Of a stretch of 64,000 bases of DNA, positions 10,451-21,600 are shown one piece after another. Origin of the DNA: Datura wrightii (lineage: Eukaryota; Streptophyta; Magnoliopsida; Solanales; Solanaceae); assembly GCA_035772735.1 (NCBI GenBank), contig JASDFA010000019.1:69974001-70038000 (forward strand), read 5' to 3'. Numbering within the stretch: the first letter of the stretch is position 1; the number at the start of each line of letters is the position of its first letter. Both the position numbers and the translations under genes were made by a program. The notes below the pieces were generated by a model. That model did no database searches. It saw only the letters and a list, made by a program, of their open reading frames with translations, and was not told where the DNA came from.

Positions 10451-12684
10451 GTGAATGCCAAGATAAGAAGTCAAGGACCACCTTTGGCTTCTCTTGATCC
10501 TAAAATAGAGAGAATCTTTCGAAGGTTAGTTATGGAAAACAACAAGCAAGCAGCAAATGAAGAGAATGAGAGAGTTCCAGTGATGCATTTTGCTATGCCT
10601 AATTTAGAGAACACTTCTAAAGAGATCATCAAACCGGCCATAACTGGGAACTTTGAGATAAAAGAAGCGGCTGTGCAATTGGTCCAAAACACATTCCAAT
10701 ATCAGGGCAAGCTGCACGAGGATCCCCACAGGCATTTGATGATGTTTGTAGAGCTGAGTGAGAACTTCCACTACCTAAATATGTCAAATGAATATGTCAA
10801 GTTGACTTTGTTTCCATTCTCACTGGTCGGAGAGGCCTAGGAGTGGCTTTAGAATGATCCTGCAGGATCCATCACCACTTAGGAGATCATCTCCAATAAG
10901 TTCATAAACCAGTTTTTCTCTTCGAGAAGAACTAAAGAACTGAGGGGAAAGATCTCAAGATTCGTACATAAAGATGGAGAAACGCTATCTCAAGCATTGG
11001 AACTTTACAAGGGTTACTTTAGGGATTTTCCACACCATATGCAACCAAAGGAGATAATCAGGCACAACTTCATTGAGGGTCTGAAACCCGAGTCTAAGAT
11101 GCTACTTGAGCTACATCACAAGTACAGATTCTATCCAAAAGTTATGAGAATTGAGGCTCTCTTGAACCTCATATCTATGGGGAGTCAGGATTATCAATGA
11201 CTCAGGCAGAGGACTTGCAGTAGTAAAGGTGCCGGGAAAGCTTGAGGTGGATGGTATAGCGGCAATCAACGCAGACATTAGCCAGTTAGTGAATGCGATC
11301 GGTAAGTTGGTGACCACAACAATAGTAGGCCAAGTGTAGCAGGTATAGTAGGTACAAATCCCAAACATCATTTGAGGCGTTTGGAGAAAGCCACGCATAT
11401 TTAGGTTGTCCTCTTATTCCTGAGTCTGTATATTTTGTGGGACAACAAGGTCGTGGTGGAGGTTTTACAGGTAATGGATACAATTATGGGTACCAGATGG
11501 AGCAAATCCCCCATGGGGAGGGAATCAGAACTTCTAAAGCCCTAGAACACTTATCAAAGGCAACAGGGCCACAACAGAAATATTCTCTTGAGGAGATAAT
11601 GAAGCAATGGATGGTGAAACAGATGAAAGTGGTCAATGAAATGTAAAAGTCCATCCATGGGCTTTAAAGGCAAGTGCGGTAATTCGCTCTACAACGGAAC
11701 AACAAACCACAGGGGCCACTCTCGGTTAACACCGAGAAGAACCCCAAGGAAAATGTAAATGCTATTTTCTTGTGCAGTAGTAAGGAGTTGGGTGAGGTTA
11801 TCTCCATAAAAGAAAAAGTTGATGAGGAATAATCCATGAGATCCAAGACTAAGGTAGGGGAGTCTAGCAACCCACAATAAAAACCTATAGTAGCTAGACC
11901 ACCTTCTCCATTTCCTCAAAGGTTGAAGAAGAAGACAGAGGACACAACCTGTAGTAAGTTTCTTGAGTTATTAAAGCAGATTAATGCGAATCTTCCTTTG
12001 TTGGAGCTTTTTCAGGAAGTTCCAAAGTATGCCATCTATCTCAGGGATATCGTGGCCAATAAGAGGAGGCATATAGAGTTTGAAATCATGGCTGTTACGG
12101 AAGAGTGTAGTTTCCAAATCAAGAACAAAATTCCTAAAAAGCTAAAGGACACCGGGAGCTTCACTATCCCTGTCACTATTAGAAGCAAGGAAGTTTGTTC
12201 AACCTTTTGTGATTTGGGTGAGAGCATCAATTTAATGCCTGCATCCCTATTCTAAACTCTAGGATTAGGTGAACCACATCCTACCACAGTGATGTTGCAG
12301 CTTGCGGATCGGTCTCTGGCCTATCATGAGGGAATCATTGAAGATGTCTTGATTAAGGTAGGACCTTTCATCTTGCCAATGGACTTTATAATCCTAGACT
12401 ATGAAGTAGATGCAACAATTGCCCTCATTTTGGAAAGAGGATTTTTAGCCACCGCCGACGCTATCACACATGTTCAGTCGGTTATGATGTCTATGAGAGT
12501 AGATGGTCAGGAGGTAGTGTTTTAAGTGTTCAGAGCAGCACAAATGCTAACTTACTATAAGGAATTCAAAGTGAAGACGATGGGAGAACCTGGAGATTGT
12601 AATCAGTTAGTGGAGCAGCAAGTGCTGCATGAAAGTTTAGTAGATCCTTGGTATGGTCAGAAGTCTACTCGGATGAAGGAGTAA
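10451..12684 (+). pseudogene. gag-protease of B, broken
   Basis: Gag and aspartic protease of an Athila-type element. The gag core is readable from 10451 (LTLFPFSLVGEA near 10800-10840; FIEGLKPESKMLLELHH near 11070). In-frame TAG codons lie at 10838-10840 and twice shortly after, and a TGA ends the first frame near 11198. The protease portion is in another frame, so there is at least one frameshift at 11200-11440. It shows the PFPQR stretch near 11915 and the active-site region CDLGESINLMPASLF near 12210, then TAA at 12523-12525 and a terminal TAA at 12682-12684. I see no normal ATG in the gag frame: the ATG at 10455 is in another frame. No RT or integrase follows. Confidence 0.85.
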
Positions 12685-12774
12685 CGGGGTCTATAGTCAT
12701 ACCGCAATGTTAAATTAGGCACTGCACGGCAAACGACCTATGAATGTCATGCCACGACTTTAACTAAGGCGCTT

Positions 12775-12793
12775 GGCTGGAGGCAACCCATCC
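12775..12793 (+). other. AGGCAA-loop motif after gag-protease of B
   Basis: GGCTGG-AGGCAA-CCCATCC about 90 bases after the gag-protease stop, preceded by TAACTAAGGCGCTT. Element E has the same block with a perfect stem (47954-47971). In B only the inner base pairs remain. The role is unknown. Confidence 0.5.
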
Positions 12794-12948
12794 TTCTAAT
12801 ATTTTGTATATTTTTCTTTGTTTGTAGAGATGAACAGGGCTAAAGAGGCAAGAATGAGTTGGGGCATTGAGCTAAAAAGTGTAAGTCTGGGGTGAAATGC
12901 TTGGCATTAGGGGCCAGGAGTTAAAGTGTAGAAGAAAATTTTTTTGTC

Positions 12949-13115
12949 AGGTGAGGCTACAGGAGGTTTGCCGCGCCAGCCCCCTATCTCCATAGAACTT
13001 TTTTAAGTCTGTGGTGAGATAGAGGGGCGGCATGCCAGGGGCTATCTGGACGAAAATTTTTGGTCAATTTGAGTCAATATTGACTTAAAAGACCATGTCC
13101 ACTTATTTATTTAAA
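12949..13115 (+). promoter_or_regulatory. Putative internal promoter of the B aORF
   Basis: GC-rich block in the protease-aORF spacer. The 36 bases at 13005-13040 match the 5' LTR segment 7170-7205 at 32 of 36 positions (my hand count), ending GGGCGGCATGCCAGGG in both. A TATTTAAA box follows at 13108-13115, then a pyrimidine-rich leader. In the LTR the same block lies upstream of the TATA box, so the spacer looks like a second copy of U3 promoter sequence. That it drives the aORF is inference. Confidence 0.5.
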
Positions 13116-13263
13116 GTTCCATTCATCCTTTTCCCTCAAAAAGTTGAAAAAGAAAAAACAAAAATTCCTTTCTCTCTCCTATTAGGCCCTAGCTCTCCCA
13201 TTCCCTTTTTCCTCCAGTGTTGTCTTCTCCAACAAGTTGGTGAAGTTCTCATGTTCAATTCAA

Positions 13264-13992
13264 GTAAGTATATTTCTTCTCTCTTGTTTGATCAACGATG
13301 AAAGCATGCTCCCCACACCCTCTTCCCCAAGATTTATAATCCAAAATCACCATTTTTGGTGAAAAGCAAGAGTTCATGTTTTGGGTTTTATGAGCTTAAT
13401 GTCTTAAATTCTTCCATGATTATATGTTGTCTTTGTTGGGTAGCTTGATTCTTGGTTGAATATGATGATTTGAACTTGTGGGGATGATGGGGGTTGGTGA
13501 ATTAAATTCTTGAATGGTGGTGGGTAGATGTATTAATTTTAGAGAGAGAAAGTACATGATTCTTGAATATGATAAATGCTTGAGTTGGTGAGATTCTTGA
13601 TTAATTCATGTTGGATGGTAGTAATTGCTTATTGTTTGTTGATTGAATTGAATATTGTTACTCCATTACATGAATTACTTGAATTATCAATTGGAGGAGG
13701 AAAGTGCGAGGGATGACTTAGTTGAGGCATTCTTGAAAAAAAGTTGAAGTTATAGAATAGTGGAAAAGAAATGAAAAAATTCATGAACTTGGTGTAATAT
13801 GGAGTTAGTATATTAAATTGAATTATTGATATTGGATGATGATGGAGTAATTCTTGAGTACTCCATTTCACAAATTCTCACAAGCACACTACCAAATTAA
13901 GTGCGGGGTGGATTTTGCACCTTCAACACTTAATTAGTTAGCTAGTTTGTTCATAAGCTAATTTCGTGAAGTTCTTGATTTTTGCTTGTTAG
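13264..13992 (+). other. Putative leader intron before the B aORF
   Basis: Donor TTCAA/GTAAGTATAT at 13264, acceptor TTTTGCTTGTTAG/GTACC at 13992, 729 bp, A+T-rich and without coding potential. The ATG of the aORF (13998) follows the acceptor by five bases. E has the same arrangement with a 696-bp interval. A polypurine-tract-like motif (AATTAAGTGCGGGGTGG, 13895-13911) lies inside it. RNA evidence is needed to confirm splicing. Confidence 0.5.
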
Positions 13993-13997
13993 GTACC

Positions 13998-15227
13998 ATG
14001 GAATCAAAATGAAAGGAGGTGGTTGTTTCATATCCCAGTGTCAATAGGGCTAGGAAAGGAAAAACGGGGGCTAGTTCTTCGGCTTCCAAAGCCAGCCCCA
14101 CGAGGAGATTTGGAGAAAAAGTGGTAGAGCCTCATGGGCTTACTTGGTTCAACACTAAAAAAGAAACCAAGTATGCCCTTGAGAATTGGATAGATGAGGG
14201 CCGCTTGGAATTTGAGTTCTCGGTCATTCAAAACAAGATACGTGAGTTGGGAGATAATTATATCTTCAATGAGCCGGAAAGGTGCAACCTCATTTTGGTA
14301 AGGGAGTTCTATGCAAATTGGGATACTTCATTCGGAGAGAGTACTAAGTAAAGATTAGAGGTCAGGTGGTGTGATTTACAGGTTAAAGATTCAATTCCTT
14401 TTTAGAGACACTTGCAGAGACCCTTCGAAGTATTTTATCTTGTTGGAGAAGTCTCCATGTAGAGATATCCGTCACACTTTATATGGTGAGCACTCATTCA
14501 CCCATTGGGCGAGGGATCACAATGGCACTCATTCCACATTGGTGTTTTCTTATTTAAATAGGGAGGAAAATCCGTGGATGAAATTGGTGTGTGCTATCTT
14601 TCTCCGTGGGACACATATGACAGAAGTGACTCGAGAGGGATTGTCTTGGTATACATGCTGATGAAGGGAATACTGATCAACTTTAGTGAGGTGATTCTTG
14701 ACAATATGAGAAGATCATAAGACAATTGTAGATGAAACTATTGTCACGGTAGTCTCTTGACCATGTTCTTGAGGGAGGTAAGTATTGAGGAGGAGGATGT
14801 AGACCTTATCTTACCTTTGGCAGGACACCTGGTTGGAAAGATGATAGACATCACAAAGGTAAAGGAGAATGTCCCGTCCATAGGCCCTCTTCTTACTATA
14901 GCTGATCGGCAAGTCGGGGATGAGAGTTGGCAGGGTTGTATAGTTGGGATGATGGAATTACAGCTGAAGATAGGAGGTCGACCCACCACTTTAGAGGAGA
15001 TAACAACTTTAGAGGCATGGTACTCGCTTATGGAGAGTGCTATGTTGATGTGCCGAGTGGACCCAACTTTTAAGGAGTCGCTTGATGATGATGAGGTCAG
15101 AATCCTTATTGATGGTGTTGATGACATAGATATGGATGAAGAGGATGATGCTGCTAAGGGCGCCATGCAAGTTGATGGCAAAGATAATGATGAGGATGAG
15201 GAGTACAATCACGAGGATAATGCTTAG
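13998..15227 (+). pseudogene. aORF of B (plant-transposon-protein-like), broken
   Basis: Additional ORF in the place of pol. ATG at 13998, then a TGA at 14010-14012 in the same frame (CGA to TGA is the simplest origin). A basic N-terminal part follows (RARKGKTGASSSAS), then LVREFYANWDTSF near 14300, a frameshift near 14345, LNREENPWMKLV and HMTEVTREG (near 14560-14640), more breaks to 14750, then LREVSIEEEDVDLILPLAG and LKIGGRPTTLEEI. The tail is very acidic and ends at the stop 15225-15227. The blocks match the aORF of E in order (REFYANW, MTDVTRD, RGLDVEEEALDYIL, IGGRPVTEEEL). The biochemical function is unknown. The charge layout, basic start and acidic end, is shared with E. Confidence 0.75.
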
Positions 15228-15267
15228 CGACCCAGGAGGTTCCTTTTCTCTCCCTTTATGATGTGAT

Positions 15268-15304
15268 GTGCACTGAGGACAGTGCACCTTTTTAAGTGTG
15301 GGGT
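15268..15304 (+). other. AGGA-loop hairpin and PPT-like motif after the B aORF
   Basis: GTGCACTG-AGGA-CAGTGCAC (15268-15287) is a perfect 8-bp stem, followed by TTTAAGTGTGGGGT (15291-15304), the same core sequence as the true polypurine tract at the 3' LTR. It lies about 40 bases after the aORF stop. E has the equivalent at 50527-50565. Confidence 0.7.
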
Positions 15305-16909
15305 AGAGGAAAGATAGATTCCCACTGTCTTTTATTGATATATTTATTATAGGTCGTAGCATTAGTATGTCATTCCTCGTAGTAGTAGCTTGATGATTCA
15401 TAGGTCATGAGTTGTAATAGCTAGTATAGTGATGTTGACTTGGATGCCTGGGATATTTTGACTTTTTATTTGTCTTGACTATATCATGTTTGATTGCTTT
15501 ATCTTGGAGTCAATTTTTTGTTGTTTTTTTTGAGTCGTTGTAGTCATAGTGTAATGACGTTTCCCTAGATGGATGATGACCGTCTTAAAAGAAGTTCTGT
15601 CACATTTTTTTAGGATTGGGTCATGGGTCATCCACACGTATGCTTGTTGATATTCTTCTATGTTGGAGAAACAAAGTGGTCATCTTGTTTGCATGAGTGA
15701 GAATCCAAGAGACACACATATCTCTTTAATTTGATTCAACATATCCTTAGGGATTAATTATGAATAAACTTTTCATTCAATATGATTGTGTGAATGTGTA
15801 GCTGTAGAAACTGATTAGATTCTTGTTGCCATGAGAGGTGAGCTGAATTGCTTTGTATGTATATATTGTAGCATCTAGAACTTGCCTTAATGTATGTAGG
15901 ATAACTAGTTGGTAGGGAGTTGAGAGATGATCAAGGCATTTGTTTGAAAAATCCATGTTTTCCCACATTTGCCTTCCTAATCATTCTCCATAGTTAACCC
16001 CCTTTGAGGCTAAAAGCCTTATTCTTTATAAGCCTCAATAATAGCTTAATCCCTCTTTTTTTGTGAGACCTTAAACTTATTGATCTAAAGTAGTCTTAGG
16101 CACTTTGACACCTTGAAAGGAAAGGTCCACGAAAGTATAATGTTAAGGGAAGAAGAAAAAGTTGTAGTAAGAAAAGAAAAGTGAGAAGAAGGGGTGCCCA
16201 TAAAATAAATTGTGTTGTTTACTTGTTGCTAGGGAATTGAAAAAGAGAGCTCTAATTGCAATTGTTTTTAGTTATTCTATGATTACAAAACTACCAATCA
16301 AGTATTAAAAAAATTGGGCACGAAAAAAAAAGAAAAAGGGTGAGTAGATGAAAGGTGAACAAATAAGGAGAAAGATGGTGGACAAGAAAAGTGAAATATG
16401 TCTTAAAAGTGCTTAGGGTGATAGTCACTATAAAACAAAATATCAATCCTACCCGTACCTTAGCCAATATTATAATAAAAAAAGTCCTTGTGATCTTAAT
16501 TTCTTGAAGCAGTTAGGTAGTCTTAACGTACATGAAGGGCAAGCCTATGGTATGAGTACATATATGCATTACATCATTTGTGAGTGTGAGCATGCCTTAT
16601 TGTGTTCCATGTCTTTACATTGATAAATTTGAGAGAGGAACATCACTAAAAGTAAGGGGTACAAGAGGTCTAATTCGGTGTACTACTTGTTGCATGTGTC
16701 ACACTTAATCATGTTGACCCTTTGTGTTGAAAAGATGAGTCATTTATAGAGGTTGTGCGTTCCTTATTGTGAAATCTTTCTATGTGCTTTGTGAGAATTG
16801 TTGTAGGATGATAAACCACTCTATGAGTGATCAATGCTAGTTGGTTAAGTATGAGTTTATAGAGGTGTCACGTGTGATGGTGAAACATGTTTTTAGGTGT
16901 GTTTTAAGG
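15305..16909 (+). other. 3' non-coding region of B with blocks shared with E
   Basis: No coding sequence is supported. It carries short blocks found in the same order in E: ATGGATGATGACCGTCTTAA (15569-15588), CTAGAACTTGCCT near 15873, AGCTTAATCCCT near 16032, a purine-rich GAAAAGAAAAG tract near 16170, and GGGCAAGCCTATGG near 16539. Such ordered conservation in decayed elements suggests RNA or packaging signals, but this is inference. Confidence 0.55.
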
Positions 16910-16947
16910 ATTGTTCAAGGATGAACAATGATTTAAGTGTGGGGTGG
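16910..16947 (+). other. AGGA-loop hairpin and polypurine tract of B
   Basis: ATTGTTCA-AGGA-TGAACAAT (16910-16929), a perfect 8-bp stem, is followed by ATTTAAGTGTGGGGTGG, which abuts the 3' LTR. The G-rich run is the likely primer for plus-strand synthesis. The stem covaries with that of E (closing pair A-T here, G-C in E). Confidence 0.75.
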
Positions 16948-18441
16948 TGATGTTGGGCATAGTTTTATGCGCATTTGCCATGATTTTAACCATATTTTAT
17001 CATGTTTTCAGTTCATAATCCTTAGTTTATGCTTAAATTCATGTATGTGTGTGTTTTATGCAGTAACAAATGATTTGAGTTGATTTGAGTAGGAAACTAA
17101 GCAAAATGGGCTCAAAATGATGCAAGAAATGAAGATTTGAGGAGCTGGCCGGTTTGATGCTATAGCTGGCGCCCCGCACCAAGTCCCAAACTTCAGAGAA
17201 CAAAACATCAGGTTGGGGCTCTAGTGCGCCGGCTCTCAAACTTCATAGAATCTACACTTCACAAATTTTGCGAGATGAGTGGCGCCCCACGTTAGAGGTG
17301 TCTAGACTTAGAGAAATTTGTCGAACACCTTGGCGAAGTGAAAGGGGCGGCACACCAGAGCCTATTCAGAGCTGAAATTGTTGGAAATTTGACTAAGTCT
17401 ATGGCGAGATAGGTCGGGCGGCGCACTAGGGTCGTTCTTGGGGCGGAAACTGCTGATTTTAAAGCCAAGTCTTGAAAGGCAGAAGCGTCATTTGAAGGCT
17501 CATCTATAAATAGTGTCCTTAGTTCATTAAAGAAGTTTTTTACTTCTTGGAGCAGTCTCTACTCATTTTTACATTCCGTAGTTCATTTATGAAAGCTTGT
17601 AAGCCATTTGGAAGGAAGACAAAGTTCTACAACTAGGTTTTCTATTCTTTACTTCATATTTTCATATGATGATGAATAAATATTTGTTTTTTTGCTTGTC
17701 TATGAGTGGCTAAACTCATATTCTAGGGTTGTGGCCATCGTGAATAGCTGATTGTTTGAAAGACTAATTAAAGTTGGTTTTGATTCTTCTGTTATGGTTG
17801 TTTGTATTTATTTGTGTTAATTTAGTTTTTATAAGATTGATCACCTTGTAATTAATCTATTGACTTTCAATTGAACTTGGTAAGGGAAATCAAAAGGGTT
17901 AAAAATAAATACAGAACGGAAATTCAAAGACCCTTGAACCCATTGGTGATAGGATAGAAGTTGTTGTTGAGGATAGAGATATACCCTTCAACCCCGTTTA
18001 GTTGAAATACAAGTAGGCATAACCGTTGTTTCATTGTTCTCCTGCGACCATAGAGATATAGGTGTTAGGATTCATGAAATAGTTCTTGGATACTTGGGAT
18101 AGTGGAAAGAAATGGGATAGTAACTTGCAACTAACAAATATAGAAAGAATCATGCCAGTTTAATTACGTGCAAAAAACTCAACTTGAAACCAACCAAATG
18201 CCATTTCCCTAATCTTTCATCATTATCGAAATATAATCAAGCTTGTATCTATTTTAGTTACTTTTATATTTGAAGTTTTAGTAGTTTAATTTTCCAAATC
18301 AATCTTCATTTTACTTGTTTTGTAGACTAGTGAAATTAAAGTGACAACCTTATAACGGTTAAATTGACAAGTCCCTTGGGTATGATATCTGGACTTCAAA
18401 ATTCTATATTATGTACGCTTGTGTGCGCTTGGGCGACAGCA
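16948..18441 (+). repeat. 3' LTR of B
   Basis: LTR of 1494 bp, TGATGTTGGGC...GGGCGACAGCA, with GC-rich words (GGCGCCCC, GGGCGGC) at 17165-17450, the TATA box TATAAATAG at 17505-17513 and a leader. It is uninterrupted, unlike the 5' copy, and served as the reference for delimiting G. Confidence 0.9.
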
Positions 18442-18446
18442 GTCGT
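18442..18446. repeat. Target-site duplication of B, right copy
   Basis: GTCGT, one transition from GTCAT at 6746-6750. Confidence 0.7.
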
Positions 18447-18666
18447 TATCCGTGGAGTTGTGAAACTGCCTTTCCGCCTTTACCATGGTGTAAATGCTGC
18501 CATATATAATGAAAGACGTAGCATTCACTCTAGGTGGAATAATAGAGCTTACGTAATCAAGCAAACTAAACTGATAGTGCTAGATAGGAATTATGTCCTA
18601 GTCCCCAACATTGGTGCCATAATATTTGACAATCCGTTTAAATCCACTCCAATTTATGGTAGTGTA
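18447..18666 (-). pseudogene. gag N-terminal part of element A
   Basis: Continuation of A's gag upstream of the B insertion. On the minus strand the end of this segment reads TMVKAERQFHNSTDND, which joins in frame to the DPHQHL at 6745 when B is removed. The segment is cut at 18667 by the LTR of Ogre element C. The plus-strand ORF over this segment is a shadow. Confidence 0.65.
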
Positions 18667-21600
18667 TGTCGCGCCCCATTTTTCTTGTGAAAAATGGGGT
18701 TAGGACATGTAACAACTCTTTAAGGATTAATTAGATCGAAGAGTCGCCACCTAACGAATTAAGGTGCGTTAGGGCACCGTTCTACACTAAAAATTTCTTT
18801 AAATTACCCTAGGTCGCTAGAGTCGGGTAAGGATTCAAGTTACCTTGAAAGGAAGGTGTTAGGCACCTTTCGAGGTCCACAAATGTGGGTCCCTTCTAAA
18901 TTTATTAATATGTGGGGGATTAACTAGTGAGCAAAAACAGGATTGATTCTAACTTATTTTATTTAAATTTAAGCTAAATAATTAAATTTGAATCAAACTA
19001 TGTGATTAAAATAACAGATTCTTAGATAAGAGAGAAGAAAGAAAATTGAGATAATAAATACTAAAGGACAAAGATATTATTGTTATAACAACTTTATACA
19101 ACATTTGAATAATTGATAAAAAGCAACAAGAGTGAAACAAAATTAAAGACCACAAATAGTAATTCATAACAATAGATTACAAATTCATGAAAATCAAAGA
19201 AAAACACAACCCAAATATATAAGAATTTGAAGGATTGGACCAAGCCTCAGAGAAGCGCTTACGTATCCCCGAAGGGGATCAGGTCAGACGTAGTTATGCA
19301 TTTATAAGGAGGGGGTTTATTTTAACCTAAAGGAATCACCCCGTGGAACTAAAATAATACTCGCAATCATTAATATTGCTCGTATTATTCAGCGAGCACA
19401 GACAATCATGTCCCATCTACCCACCAAATTAGTTAATTGTTAATCCTAAAACATTCTAGATAAAGAAAAACTAACACCCTAGGATTTGCCTACCTGTCCC
19501 AAACTTAATGTCCAAGAGGCGTTTGGACAACTATTTTGGATTTTGAGGTATAAAATTCTTAGCGCTTTTTAAGGGTGATTACGTCAGACAAGAGAAAATA
19601 ATAATAAACTATTAGCACAAAAGGTTTCATATAAGCCTCTATTCTAATTACTGATAAAGTATGCCTCAAAATAATTCTAAATTAAATTCTGTTGGCATGA
19701 TTCCTAGTGAACGTAATCATAATAATGATTGTCTTATATGCATGATTTCTAATGCAAAATGTCAAACTTAAATAGTTAAAGCATAATATAACAATTAGAT
19801 AGGACATTTGATTTTAAGTAAATCAACATTTGAATGGATAGGCACGACGTCTAAACAAAAGTAAGCAAATCCATAATGTGGCAAATGTAAATATTCCACC
19901 AGCAGATCCCTTAATATCATATAATTAAGATACAAATGACCTTTAGGACATGTCTTCTATGATTTAAACATGAAAATGTGCATTCTTATAAACAAGATTT
20001 CTATTTGACAGACAAGCGCTATTCATAAAAGACCATATCAAGATGGTGTTATTGCGATGATATGATGAGCGAGATCTATATGCAGATGAAATGCAATTAT
20101 AGCATAAACAGTTTCAGACAAACCCACAAATTGATTCTTGTAAATGTGATTTCAGCAGTTAAAGGCAGGATTTTGGATGTGTCCTAGTTTTAATCAAACT
20201 TAGGTCTTATGGACATGGTAATTATATATTAATCGGGCAGGCTAAAGGTTAATAATTAGAGCAAAATTTTTTGATTTACAGATCTATGCATATTCCCTAA
20301 AGTAGAATGATCACGATAGTATGTATGATATACATGAGCATGATTTCTAAATATGCATCAATTCAATCTCTATAGGCATGATTTCTATGTCAAAACCTAT
20401 TATACCGGCATGATTTCTAAGAGAGATTAGCATATTGAGAAAAATGATAAAGAAATACACACCCCCCATCCCCACAAACCCCTTTCCACTATTATTAGTG
20501 TTTATTACAATTTACAGCTTATAAAAAGGAATTAAATAAATAAATTACAAGGAAACATGAGAGTAATGCTAAATTAAACAAGTCCTAAGCCCCATCTTGT
20601 CCCAACAAAATCTTCGTTCTGATTTAAAAGAACCTGTTAGACAAAATATGCATGTGCAAACATACGTATTCTAGACTCCCAGAAACACACCTTATTTAGT
20701 TAAAATTTATAAAGGTATTTTTCATCGTACAAACATGTTAGATTACGAAATTCATACACATATTGTATGACATAAGAAATACACAAATATATCTTATAGA
20801 ATTCACTTTATTATAACATGATGCAAGAACCAAGTTCACACAGTGTATTATCGAAATTAGCACAAGGAAGTGAATTGACTGGTTAATCAGTAACGGAGAT
20901 AATATTGTATTTCTAGCAAATAAAGCGAAGCAACGAATTACCAGCAGTTTGAAAAGAGATTTTTCCAACCGATGAGACTCGAACCTCAACATATCAAGAT
21001 CACAAGAATTTCAAGGATTCGGAGCAGTGCTTGTGTTGAGGTGGGATGAAGGAGTTATGAATTAATAGAGAGAAGAACAGAGCAGTCTTTAAGAGTTAGA
21101 GAAATTTTTGGGTTCTTAGATAATGTTCGAATGCCTAAAGAAAGGGAAGGAGTCTGCTTTTATAATAGAGAGGGTAGAGAATTAAAAGAAAGAATAAAAT
21201 CAGTTATGGGATTATTTTCCTTAACTAATAAAATCAAATCAAATTCCTTCAAAGAAAAACTTTATTTTACCATAATTGCAAATTCTCAAGAGAAGGAAAG
21301 AATCAGTCAAACATATGGAATGAGAGCCTTACCAAAATTATTTAAACAAACTGCTAGTAACTAAGTTAGAAAATAAATGCTGGATTACCATAATCTCTTC
21401 TAAAAGGAGTAATTCAATCATTTAGGTATAAATATCACAATTTATCATACATAGTAATTCGAAAAAATTATCTACCACGTTAATGAAGGGAGGAAATTAA
21501 CAGAATCAATAAAAGAATCAAATCAAAATTTGTAAGAACTAATCCAATTTCACCATATTTAAGCAAATACTAAATTGACTAAAAAAAAGAAAGAATCACT

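Larger units (their letters stand above)
6751..18441 (+). mobile_element. Element B: non-autonomous Athila-type Ty3/gypsy retrotransposon
   Basis: Complete structure: 5' LTR (6751-10322, containing solo LTR G), tRNA-Asp-type primer site, gag-protease, spacer with promoter-like block, aORF, long 3' non-coding region, polypurine tract and 3' LTR (16948-18441). No RT, RNase H or integrase is visible, so it would need enzymes from a related autonomous element. Without G the 5' LTR is 1474 bp and the 3' LTR 1494 bp. The largest difference I saw is a gap of about 20 bp in the 5' copy near 7100. It lies in element A's gag. Confidence 0.85.

Noticed and set aside
18364..18690. 108-residue plus-strand ORF
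   Set aside because: It runs from the 3' LTR of B through the gag remnant of A (antisense) into the Ogre LTR, so it crosses two insertion boundaries.
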